Positions 48,503 to 56,082 of a DNA stretch of 64,000 bases are shown in pieces. The notes beneath the pieces were generated by a model that saw only the letters and a list, made by a program, of their open reading frames with translations, was not told where the DNA came from and made no database searches. The position numbers and the translations under genes were made by a program. Each line of letters begins with the position of its first letter. The stretch's first letter is position 1. Origin of the DNA: DATHZQ01 sp963823505 (lineage in GTDB: Bacteria > Actinomycetota > Acidimicrobiia > Spongiisociales > UBA5794); contig CAWGLY010000005.1 in assembly GCA_963823505.1 (NCBI GenBank), positions 992,001 through 1,056,000 on the forward strand, in the 5' to 3' direction.

Positions 48503-49072
48503 CTAATAGGCGACGCCGATGACACCCTCTTCGGCCGCCAACCATTGCACGGGCACGTCGTGCTCGTCCTTGGGGAGGCGGTCCGCCACGACGGCACTCG
48601 GCACGACGCCAACTCGCACGATGCCGGCACGAAGGCGGGCCAGCAGCTGATCGAAGTACCCCATGCCGCGGCCGAGGCGGTTGCCGAAGAGGTCAAAGGC
48701 GAGGCCAGGAACGAGGACAACATCGACGTCGCTCGGCGAGATTCGGGGTGCCGTCTCGATGGGCTGTCGAAACCCGAGCGGATGCATCTCGAGGGGGCCG
48801 TCGAGATCGTGGATGGTGAGTGGCCCACGCTCAGGAGTGCGGGTCGTCACCCACCGGACCGGGAGCCCGACCTCGGTGAGAGCCGTCAGGTCGATCTCGT
48901 CCTCCATGGCGATGTAGATCAGTACGGTCGTCTCGTGGCGCAGCGGCGGAAACCGGGCCAGGCCATCACACACCCCTGCCGAGATGACCGGGAAGTCGAG
49001 TTCGGCCCTGACGGCGCGCGCCCAAGCCCTCCACTCCGGCTTCGACGCCTCGGTCGGCGGCTGTGGCGGCAT
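48503..49072 (-). CDS. 5-formyltetrahydrofolate cyclo-ligase family protein
   Basis: A 189-residue member of the 5-FTHF cyclo-ligase family. Its marker is GNRLGRGMGYFDQLL near residue 130, with VVLVPGLAFDLFG just before it. The enzyme converts 5-formyl-THF to 5,10-methenyl-THF with ATP. The N-terminal basic K/R region of the family is weak here, so the exact substrate may differ. The start ATG lies four bases after the stop of the short-chain dehydrogenase gene. Confidence 0.82.
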   Translation of the reverse strand: MPPQPPTEASKPEWRAWARAVRAELDFPVISAGVCDGLARFPPLRHETTVLIYIAMEDEIDLTALTEVGLPVRWVTTRTPERGPLTIHDLDGPLEMHPLGFRQPIETAPRISPSDVDVVLVPGLAFDLFGNRLGRGMGYFDQLLARLRAGIVRVGVVPSAVVADRLPKDEHDVPVQWLAAEEGVIGVAY

Positions 49073-49076
49073 CGCG

Positions 49077-49982
49077 TCAGCCAAGAAGCTTCGGCCCCAG
49101 CTTGGCAAACTCGTCTTGGGACGAGAACGGCACGATGTACCCGTCCTCGTCACGGATGTCCGCCACGTGGGCGGCCACGTCGGCGACGGTGAGAGGACCC
49201 TCAGACATCGGGTGCTTGAAGTAGCCCTGGGTGAGCCCAATGAAGAAGCGGCTCACCGAACTGCCGCCGACGGACCAAATCTCGCCCGACACGCTGCACT
49301 CTTCGGATGCGAGGTAGGCAACGACGGGGGCAACGTGTTCAGGGTCGAAATGGGCGACGGCGGCGCCGAAGACGTCCTCCGTCATCCTGGTCAGGGCGAT
49401 CGGGGCGATCGAGTTCGTCTTGATGTTGTACTTGGCCCCCTCGATCTTGAGCACGTTCATCAGCCCGACAAGGCCCATCTTGGCGGCGCCGTAGTTCGCC
49501 TGGCCGAAGTTGCCCATGATCCCCGAGCCACTGGACGTCAAGATGATGCGGCCATAGCCCTGCTCCTTCATGTGGACGAAGGCCGGCCTGGTGACGTGGA
49601 ACGCACCCTTGAGGTGGACGTCGATGACCGCATTGAGGTCATCCCATTCCATGTTTGCAAACGACTTGTCCCGCAGGATGCCGGCATTGTTGACGACGAT
49701 GTCGATACGACCGAACTCGGTACGGGCCCGCTCCACCATCGCCTCGGCATCTGCAGGTTCCGTGACCGACCCGTAGTCGGCTACGGCGACACCGCCGCTT
49801 GCTCGGATTTCCTCCACGACGAGATCAGCGGCGCGGCTGCTTGCGCCGGCACCGTGCACGTCACCGCCGAGGTCGTTGACCACGACTGCAGCACCCAGGC
49901 TGGCCAGGAGAAGCGCATGCTGCTTCCCCAACCCCCCGCCGGCGCCGGTCACCACAGCCACCCGATCAGCGAAATCCACCAT
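49077..49982 (-). CDS. Short-chain dehydrogenase of the MFE-2 / 3-hydroxyacyl-CoA type
   Basis: A 301-residue SDR. VAVVTGAGGGLGKQHALLLASLGAAVVVNDLGG is the cofactor site and has the N-D-L-G-G pattern of peroxisomal multifunctional enzyme 2 dehydrogenases; NNAGIL, a catalytic serine in TSSGSGIMGN and YGAAK complete the tetrad. It probably oxidises 3-hydroxyacyl-CoA with NAD. The ATG at 49982 gives the usual SDR start. It is divergent from the unknown protein at 50089. Confidence 0.87.
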   Translation of the reverse strand: MVDFADRVAVVTGAGGGLGKQHALLLASLGAAVVVNDLGGDVHGAGASSRAADLVVEEIRASGGVAVADYGSVTEPADAEAMVERARTEFGRIDIVVNNAGILRDKSFANMEWDDLNAVIDVHLKGAFHVTRPAFVHMKEQGYGRIILTSSGSGIMGNFGQANYGAAKMGLVGLMNVLKIEGAKYNIKTNSIAPIALTRMTEDVFGAAVAHFDPEHVAPVVAYLASEECSVSGEIWSVGGSSVSRFFIGLTQGYFKHPMSEGPLTVADVAAHVADIRDEDGYIVPFSSQDEFAKLGPKLLG

Positions 49983-50088
49983 CACGCTTCCTCTCTCCTC
50001 CACAAAGCGGGCACGATAGCCGCCCATCTCCGCCGCCCGCCGCCACCAGCCCTCCGCAACGGTGCGTGTCCTACCATGCCTTCCGTAT

Positions 50089-51432
50089 ATGGAGGCAAGG
50101 GACGAGCCGGGCCGCATCCGGCCGCTACCACCCGACCTGCCCGAGGTGGCCGCCCCGGGAGGTTCGGCACCGCCGCCGCGCGACCGGCGCTGGGTGCCCC
50201 TTGCCGTTGCCGCCGGTGCCTTGGTGTTCTTCGGTGTGATCGCAGGCGTGCTGAGCGGTCCCGCAAACGAAGGCTCCGCCGTCGGCCGGAGCGCCTCGGT
50301 GACCACGACGATCGGCGCCATCGGTGCGCCTGAGCGCACGACGACAACGATTCCCCCCGCACCGCCGTTGCTTGCCGAGTGGGCGCCACCTCTGCAACGG
50401 GACATCTCCATCGTGTACGTGGAACCGAGCGGCGTCGTCACGAGCGAGGTGCTTTGGTCCCGGGATGCGGACGCACCGGGCGGGCCACTCAGCTCCGGGG
50501 CCGCGGCGCGCGTTGCGGCGTTTGACTCGCCGCGGGAGCAAGTGATGTGGATCACGCAGGGTGAACAGCGTCAGACGCTGTGGGTGGGCAGACCGCCGCT
50601 GGCAGAGCCGGTGTTCATCGACGTGACGACCGCGGCCTGGCACACGTCGGCGGGAGGTGCCCTGGCGTGGATCGGCCGGCCTCCCGGGTCCAACTCCTAT
50701 CACCTCTTCACGGCACATTCGGTACCGGGCGGGCTGGAGGCGACAACCGATCTGGGGCAAGTCGACGATGGAGCCGAGCTCGTGGCCTGGGGAGACTGGG
50801 GGTATCTCATCAGGCTCACACCTCCACCCGAGTATCGCCGATGGGAGGTGGACGACCCGACCAATCCGGGCAGTTCTGCCTTCCTGGTCCTCGACTTCGC
50901 CGTGTGCCTCGATCCGGCCGGGATGCCGGTCGCCGCCTATGCGGCAACTCCACGAGCGGCAAGCGCCCTCGGGCACGTGGTGCTGCAGCCGGCGACGCAG
51001 GCCTTCGAGCTCGCCGTCGGCGCCGGCCTCGATGTCGACGCACTCGGATTGGGCGTCGAACCTGCAACCGTGCCCCAGGGTCCCAATGGCGAGCCGGTTG
51101 TGATGCTGCATCCCGACCGCACCATGTCCGACGTAGCCTTCGAGATCAAGTCCCCCGTGACGACGTTTGCGTTCACTCCGGCGGCGACCCACGTCTCGGC
51201 CATGGGCCCCGTCGCGGATCGGTTTGCGATCGAGACGCGGACCATCGACGGGAGTGGCCTCCGCATCACGTCGGTCGAGAACGTTGACACGTTTGTGGGC
51301 TTCACTCGAGAGGGCACGATGCTGGTGCTCCACAGCTCGACGCCCGGCGCCCTGGTGTTCCACGACTGGGACCGAGGCGCCAGCTACCGGGTGCCCTTCG
51401 ACTTGGGACGGGTGCTGGCCGTCGACGCCTGA
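50089..51432 (+). CDS. Single-pass membrane protein of unknown function with a large extracytoplasmic domain
   Basis: A 447-residue protein. A proline-rich cytoplasmic leader of about 33 residues is followed by one membrane segment (WVPLAVAAGALVFFGVIAGVL), a Thr/Pro-rich linker (TTTIPPAPP), and about 350 residues of alternating strands that suggest a beta-propeller-like or other beta domain. No catalytic motif is recognisable. I chose the ATG at 50089 over the GTG at 50062 because it matches a short polar leader. It is convergent with the YcaQ-type gene, with two bases between stops. Confidence 0.65.
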   Translation: MEARDEPGRIRPLPPDLPEVAAPGGSAPPPRDRRWVPLAVAAGALVFFGVIAGVLSGPANEGSAVGRSASVTTTIGAIGAPERTTTTIPPAPPLLAEWAPPLQRDISIVYVEPSGVVTSEVLWSRDADAPGGPLSSGAAARVAAFDSPREQVMWITQGEQRQTLWVGRPPLAEPVFIDVTTAAWHTSAGGALAWIGRPPGSNSYHLFTAHSVPGGLEATTDLGQVDDGAELVAWGDWGYLIRLTPPPEYRRWEVDDPTNPGSSAFLVLDFAVCLDPAGMPVAAYAATPRAASALGHVVLQPATQAFELAVGAGLDVDALGLGVEPATVPQGPNGEPVVMLHPDRTMSDVAFEIKSPVTTFAFTPAATHVSAMGPVADRFAIETRTIDGSGLRITSVENVDTFVGFTREGTMLVLHSSTPGALVFHDWDRGASYRVPFDLGRVLAVDA

Positions 51433-51434
51433 GG

Positions 51435-52628
51435 TCACCCGGCCAGATCGTGGAGCGTTGCGGCGAGGTTGCCCTTGCGGACAACGGTCACCCGACCCAT
51501 TCCGAGCCACTCCGCCATCGTATGCAGCTCGGCGGCCATCGCTCCTGCCACCCGATGCGGATCGCACCCGTCCTCGTGATGTGATGCCTGGACGCGCAAC
51601 ACGTTTTCCTTGCGGTCGGCCTTCAGGTCGACCCGGCCGACCAGCTCGCCGTCGAGAAGGAAGGGCAAGACGTAGTACCCGAACCGGCGCTGCGGCTGCG
51701 GCACGTAGATCTCGATTCGGTAGTGGAAGTCGAAGAGCCGCTCTGCTCGGTCCCTGTGCCACACGACAGGATCGAACGGGCTCAAGAGGGCGGCTCCCGT
51801 CACCCTTCGCGGCAGACGGGCGTCGCGGTGGAGATACACAGGACCCCGCCAACCCGACACCTCGACGTGGTCGAGCTCACGCGCCTCGACCAAGCTCTCG
51901 AGGATCGGCTTCGACGTCGGCGTATCGAGGCGGTAGTAGTCCGCAAGGTCTGCCGCAGTGCCGATCCCGTAGTGGCGGGCCGCTAGCAGCAGGAGAGTCC
52001 GATAGGCCTCCTCCTTGCTCACCGGCTCGGCCGCAAATGCTGACGCCGGCAGCCTGCGCTCGGTGAGGTCGTAGAGCCTGGCGAAATTCCGATCCCGCCA
52101 CGCGGTGATCCGTCCTGTGGCGAAGAGCCACTCGAGGACGAGCTTGCCGCGGCCGTACCCCCACCAGGGACCGGTCCGCAGCCCGGGATCGGCGAGATCC
52201 GAGACGGACAGCGGGCCGTGGGCAGCGATCTCGTCGTACACCGATTCGACGTATCCGGGGTGCTCCTCTTCGAGCTCGCGTATCGACTTCCACGGTCGCA
52301 TCCCCTCCCTGCGGAAGCGCCACAGCGGAAAGGTGGCGGTGGGCAGGAGGGAAGCCGCATGACCCCAGTACTCGAAGATCTCCGCGGGGTCGGTCAGATA
52401 CGCGTGGAGCCGATCGCGGTCGTAGGGGCCGAGCCGCGCCAGCACGGGGAGGTAGTGCGACCGGGAGACCACGTTGACCGAATCGAGTTGGAGCAGGCCG
52501 ATGGCCCTGAAGACCCTGCGGAAGTGGCGGCGATCGACGGCTCCTGAAGGACGAGGTTCCGCAAAACCCTGTGCGCACAACGCGACCCGCTGCGCCTGGG
52601 CCCTGCTCAGCCGTTTCACGCTTGGCAT
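51435..52628 (-). CDS. YcaQ/AlkZ-like winged-helix DNA glycosylase
   Basis: A 397-residue protein of the winged-helix family that includes AlkZ and YcaQ, which unhook DNA interstrand crosslinks. The key segment GLLQLDSVNVVSRSHYLPVLARLG carries the catalytic Q-x-D core. EYWGHAASLLP, DLADYYRLD and LLSPFDPVVWHRDRAERLFDFHYRIEIY are further family blocks. It is 124 bp-scale close to no damage-inducible box that I can see, but imuA'-imuB lies 2 kb away. Confidence 0.87.
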   Translation of the reverse strand: MPSVKRLSRAQAQRVALCAQGFAEPRPSGAVDRRHFRRVFRAIGLLQLDSVNVVSRSHYLPVLARLGPYDRDRLHAYLTDPAEIFEYWGHAASLLPTATFPLWRFRREGMRPWKSIRELEEEHPGYVESVYDEIAAHGPLSVSDLADPGLRTGPWWGYGRGKLVLEWLFATGRITAWRDRNFARLYDLTERRLPASAFAAEPVSKEEAYRTLLLLAARHYGIGTAADLADYYRLDTPTSKPILESLVEARELDHVEVSGWRGPVYLHRDARLPRRVTGAALLSPFDPVVWHRDRAERLFDFHYRIEIYVPQPQRRFGYYVLPFLLDGELVGRVDLKADRKENVLRVQASHHEDGCDPHRVAGAMAAELHTMAEWLGMGRVTVVRKGNLAATLHDLAG

Positions 52629-52654
52629 ACCATGAGACCCGATAAGCTACCGCG

Positions 52655-53398
52655 ATGCCCCTCAAATTGCGTGCCGCGCTCCGTACGGCTGTCGCCGTGC
52701 CCACCTTCTTCTTGTTCACGCTCGGTGTCGCAGGGGTGATCATCGTGATGTCCTTCGTGAACCGTGACAGCCCGTGGATCGATCGGTTGATTCGGCTGTG
52801 GAGCCGGCTTTTCCTGACCACCGGTCCGGTCTCCCTCGAGATGCAGCGTCAGGAGACGGTGGACGTCACCCGTCAGTACGTTTTCGTGGCCAACCACCTC
52901 TCCAACTTCGACATCCCGGTGATGTTCCTGACCATCCCGGTGTCGATCCGCTATCTGGCGAAGAAGGAGATCTACCACATCCCGCTGGTCGCCCAAGCGA
53001 TGAACCGCATCGGCATCATCAAGACCGACCGGCAAGCCGGTCCTGCCGCCCATGCCCTGATCAACGAGGGAGTGGCGGCTGCCAAGGACCGCGGCCACTC
53101 GCTGATCATCTTCCCTGAGGGAACCCGCAGCATGGATGGCAAGTTCGGCACGTTCAAGAAGGGGGCGTTCCGGATCGCGATCGCCAACGAACTGCCCGTG
53201 GTGCCGGTGACGATTCAGGGCACATGGGAGGTCTGGCCGCCACACACGAAGATGTTCTTCCCCGGCAGGTCGACAGTGATCGTCCACGATCCGATCGAAA
53301 CGGTGGGCATGAACCTGACGCAGATCACTGAGCTGCGCGACCGCTGCCACGCGGTCATCGCTTCAGCGCTCCCTCCTGATGCCATCCGCGGAGAGTGA
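52655..53398 (+). CDS. plsC: 1-acyl-sn-glycerol-3-phosphate acyltransferase
   Basis: A 247-residue PlsC-like enzyme with an N-terminal membrane segment (residues 12-35), NHLSNFD (H-x4-D motif), and FPEGTRSMDGKFGTFKKGAF, then VPVTIQGTWEV. It acylates lysophosphatidic acid to phosphatidic acid in the membrane. The ATG lies 26 bases from the divergent glycosylase start, so both promoters must overlap the coding ends. Confidence 0.92.
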   Translation: MPLKLRAALRTAVAVPTFFLFTLGVAGVIIVMSFVNRDSPWIDRLIRLWSRLFLTTGPVSLEMQRQETVDVTRQYVFVANHLSNFDIPVMFLTIPVSIRYLAKKEIYHIPLVAQAMNRIGIIKTDRQAGPAAHALINEGVAAAKDRGHSLIIFPEGTRSMDGKFGTFKKGAFRIAIANELPVVPVTIQGTWEVWPPHTKMFFPGRSTVIVHDPIETVGMNLTQITELRDRCHAVIASALPPDAIRGE

Positions 53399-53490
53399 AC
53401 GCGGTTGGTTGAGCCTACGAGAGGTGAGGGAAGGTAGCGGAGCCGGAGCCTGCGGAAAGTGGAGGAGGAGGTCTCTGCGGTACCTCGTGT

Positions 53491-54978
53491 TCAGTCGTAG
53501 ACGCCGGTCATGTAGGTCTTGCCGTTCTTCACCTCGCACAGGAATGCACCTGCAGACGTGACGAGCTGATATCGGTCGGCGGGGGGCTCTCCGTCCCACC
53601 ATCGGCCCACTTTGCGCCACGGGCCGGCCCACGACAACACCTCGACCCACCGGCTCCCCAGCCTGACCCGCACCGGCATGCCTTCGTCCCAGTCCACCTC
53701 GAGAAGGGGCGGATCGGGAGGCACCAGCGCAGGAGAAGGGGAAGGAATGGCACCGGGCCACGGCGCCTCCGGATCACGGACGGCAGGCGAAGGTGTCTCG
53801 TCCCATCGACTCCATGCAACCCGCTCTGCCGGGTCCCGACCTCCCTGGGGACGAGCCTGCAGCACACGATCAGGACCCACCAACGCTCGTGTCTGGATGA
53901 GCGTGCGGTGCGCCTCCGCGGCGATGTGGGCATCTTCGTGGAGGGCAAGCTGCCGACCTCGATCGGAGATGTCGGCAGGGGCAAGGCGGATGCGTACCAC
54001 GCCGCCCCGAATCCCTGGCCCACTGTGCAGCCGAGCTTCGTCGAGCCAGGCCCTGAGCTGCCACCGGATTCGTTCCGCCAGGGTCGCCTCGTCGAACGGA
54101 TCGGCGTTGCGCCAGGTGCGGGTGCGCACATGGCCGTCTGCGGCCTCGACCTCGACAACAACCCTATGGGGCATGGCCCCCCGCAGCGCCGGGTCGGCCA
54201 TGAGCCGGTGAGCCAGCGACCGCCCGACGAACGCAGCCTGCTCGAGGTTCTCCAGCGGTGGGACAAACCGCTCCTCGACATCGAGGTCGGGCGGAATCTC
54301 CCTTGGCTGGGAAGAACGATCCTCACCATTGGCGATCTTGTGGGCATGAAGACCGTCGTTGCCGAACCGGGACACCATGGCGGCGCGAGGAAGGGCCGCC
54401 AACTCCCCGAGTGTCGTGATGCCAAGCCAGCGGAACGTCGCAGCCAGGTCCTCCCTGCCAACGGCGGAGATGTCCAGCGACCGCAGGAACCCGGCGTCGT
54501 CGACGACGTGGAACACGGGGTCTTCGCCGGTTGCCATCTCTGCAGCACGTTGGGCGGCAAAGGGCCCTGCAGCAAGACCGATGCGAAACCCGCTACCCGC
54601 CGCAGCGTCCACTTCCTTGGCGACCCGCTCCAGCAGCGCAGCCTCGTCACCGTAAAACCGGAGAGCACCGCCAACAGGCACGAGGAGGAGCCCCGGCTTG
54701 ACCACCTCGACTCGGGGGACCAGTTCCTCGACGGCGTCGACCACTCCCTCGAACGCAGCCATCTCCGCCCCTGGGTCCGCCTGCAACGTCGTCACGATGG
54801 GGCAGATCCCCTCCGCTTCACGGCGATGCATCCCTACCGAGAGCCCTGCGGCCGCAGCCGCCACGTTGACCGCTACGACGCGATGGTCGTCCCCAACGGC
54901 TTGCGCAGGATCATCTTGCGGAGCGTCCGGCCTGCGCAAAGCCCAGTCCGGATACCACACGCACAGTGTGCGTTCCAT
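53491..54978 (-). CDS. imuB: ImuB, inactive Y-family polymerase-like mutasome hub
   Basis: A 495-residue Y-family-like protein starting RTLCVWYPDWALRR. The palm region lacks the catalytic acidic cluster of active DinB polymerases (ALRFYGDEAAL stands in its place), as in ImuB, which recruits DnaE2 to the beta clamp. The C-terminal half ends with the RWVEVLSWAGPWRKVGRWWDGE and YQLVTSAGAFLCEV segments common to ImuB. Its start lies 68 bases inside the upstream imuA' gene, an unusually long overlap, and both follow one LexA box. Confidence 0.9.
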   Translation of the reverse strand: MERTLCVWYPDWALRRPDAPQDDPAQAVGDDHRVVAVNVAAAAAGLSVGMHRREAEGICPIVTTLQADPGAEMAAFEGVVDAVEELVPRVEVVKPGLLLVPVGGALRFYGDEAALLERVAKEVDAAAGSGFRIGLAAGPFAAQRAAEMATGEDPVFHVVDDAGFLRSLDISAVGREDLAATFRWLGITTLGELAALPRAAMVSRFGNDGLHAHKIANGEDRSSQPREIPPDLDVEERFVPPLENLEQAAFVGRSLAHRLMADPALRGAMPHRVVVEVEAADGHVRTRTWRNADPFDEATLAERIRWQLRAWLDEARLHSGPGIRGGVVRIRLAPADISDRGRQLALHEDAHIAAEAHRTLIQTRALVGPDRVLQARPQGGRDPAERVAWSRWDETPSPAVRDPEAPWPGAIPSPSPALVPPDPPLLEVDWDEGMPVRVRLGSRWVEVLSWAGPWRKVGRWWDGEPPADRYQLVTSAGAFLCEVKNGKTYMTGVYD

Positions 54979-55561
54979 TGTCCTCCACCTCGATGATTCG
55001 TGCCATCCCCCGCATGGTCTTCCCCGTTGCTTCGATCACCAACCGCCGGTCGGCAAGCCTCCCAAAACCGGCATCCGCCCCTTCCCACGCAACTCCTCGA
55101 CCGGAGAGCCGGAGATGCGCAACCCCAGAAGGCAACGACCCCCGCATCGGACGAAGCACCAACGGTTTGCCCCTGGCTCGGGACAACGCCGCCAGCTTGC
55201 GCAACGGCGCCTCCTTCACCCTGACGGGAACTTCGGCGAATACCGCCTGCATCCCCTCCAGCAGACCCGTGACCACCCTTCCCCAGATCACGGGATCGTC
55301 GCAGCGCACAACGATGAGCCTCTCGGGATCGATGCCCAGTTCCCATGCCGCCGGTGGGCTGAGCCAGCCCCTCACGTCGACGTAGGCGACCGGTCCCTTG
55401 GCCGCGGGTGTCGCCAGCATCGACAACCCCAGCCGAGTGAGCCCGAGCCCCGGCGGGCCCTCCAACCCGACGACTCTCCCCGGCACCAAAGCCAGCACTT
55501 CGGTGGCCGGCACGACGGGGGGAGGTGGCACCAGTTCAGCTGCCACCTCCGCCCCCGCCAT
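54911..55561 (-). CDS. imuA': ImuA'-like RecA-fold protein
   Basis: A 216-residue protein with a degenerate RecA-like core. RVVGLEGPPGLGLTRLGL stands where Walker A would be, and VAYVDVRGWLSPPAAWELGIDPERLIVV is the next strand and loop. ImuA' assists ImuB and DnaE2 in damage-induced mutagenesis. It follows the LexA box by 45 bases and overlaps imuB by 68 bases. The ATG at 55561 is the only start consistent with the box. Confidence 0.85.
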   Translation of the reverse strand: MAGAEVAAELVPPPPVVPATEVLALVPGRVVGLEGPPGLGLTRLGLSMLATPAAKGPVAYVDVRGWLSPPAAWELGIDPERLIVVRCDDPVIWGRVVTGLLEGMQAVFAEVPVRVKEAPLRKLAALSRARGKPLVLRPMRGSLPSGVAHLRLSGRGVAWEGADAGFGRLADRRLVIEATGKTMRGMARIIEVEDNGTHTVRVVSGLGFAQAGRSAR

Positions 55562-55605
55562 GCTTGCTCTCCTCCGCCGAGTCGCCCCCTCAAGGGTCGG
55601 TCAGT

Positions 55606-55627
55606 GTATCGAACATATGTTCGATAC
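55606..55627. promoter_or_regulatory. LexA/SOS box upstream of imuA'-imuB
   Basis: A perfect 22-bp palindrome with core TCGAACATATGTTCGA, the Gram-positive LexA operator with central ATAT. It lies 45 bases ahead of the imuA' start and 149 bases from dodecin on the other strand. The same operator core stands ahead of dnaE2. Confidence 0.92.
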
Positions 55628-55725
55628 GTCAAGGAGAACAGCAACGTTGGCTTCCGACGATACGGCCCTTTGCGAGAGGCCCATCCCCCGGTTTACGCCA
55701 AGACGCAAACCATTAGCCTGATTCC

Positions 55726-55744
55726 GTGCCCCAGAGTGGGGCAC
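55726..55744 (+). other. Small hairpin in the dodecin leader
   Basis: GTGCCCC and GGGGCAC pair perfectly around a 5-base loop, ending 32 bases before the dodecin start. There is no T-tract, so it is not an obvious terminator; it may stabilise or regulate the leader. Confidence 0.3.
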
Positions 55745-55775
55745 ACGACGACGGCCCACCGAAAGGAGCCACTTC

Positions 55776-55982
55776 GTGTCGGTAGCGAAGGTCATCGAGA
55801 TCACCTCCACTTCCCCCGGATCCTTCGAGGATGCGATCCGCAAGGGTTTGTCGAAAGCTCAGCAGACGATCGACGGGGTCCGGGGTGCATGGATCTCCGA
55901 ACAAAAGGTCGAGCTCGCAGAAGACGGGACGATCAAACATTTCCGCGTCGACATGAAGCTGACGTTCCTCCTGGACGAATGA
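55776..55982 (+). CDS. Dodecin (flavin-binding small protein)
   Basis: A 68-residue dodecin: VAKVIEITSTSPGSFEDAI, then QQTIDGVRGAWI with the flavin-stacking tryptophan, then FRVDMKLTFLLDE. Dodecins form hollow 12-mers that store FMN, riboflavin or CoA. It starts with GTG behind GAAAGGAG. A strong hairpin terminator follows 43 bases after the stop. Confidence 0.92.
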   Translation: MSVAKVIEITSTSPGSFEDAIRKGLSKAQQTIDGVRGAWISEQKVELAEDGTIKHFRVDMKLTFLLDE

Positions 55983-55986
55983 TTCT

Positions 55987-56021
55987 GGTACGAGGTACCA
56001 AGCACTGGGTACCACGTACGG
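55987..56021. repeat. Short heptanucleotide repeat tract
   Basis: Five 7-bp units run GGTACGA, GGTACCA, AGCACTG, GGTACCA, CGTACGG between the dodecin stop and the terminator. The unit resembles the GGTATCC heptamer of the larger tract in dnaE2, so both may belong to one genomic repeat family. Confidence 0.5.
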
Positions 56022-56024
56022 ACG

Positions 56025-56066
56025 CACGAAGAGAAGGGGCCCCGGCTGGGGCCCCTTCTCTTCGTG
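56025..56066. terminator. Perfect 19-bp stem, bidirectional terminator between dodecin and pnp
   Basis: Left arm 56025-56043 pairs without mismatch to right arm 56048-56066 around a GGCT loop; the core is GGGGCCCC flanked by AGAGAA / TTCTCT. It lies between two convergent genes and can stop both. The short run TGTGTG rather than a long T-tract follows on the plus strand. Confidence 0.75.
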
Positions 56067-56082
56067 TGTGATGTCTTCGGGC

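Noticed and set aside
53399..53490. Possible small RNA or tRNA between plsC and imuB
   Set aside because: No cloverleaf, promoter or strong terminator can be recognised in the purine-rich stretch.
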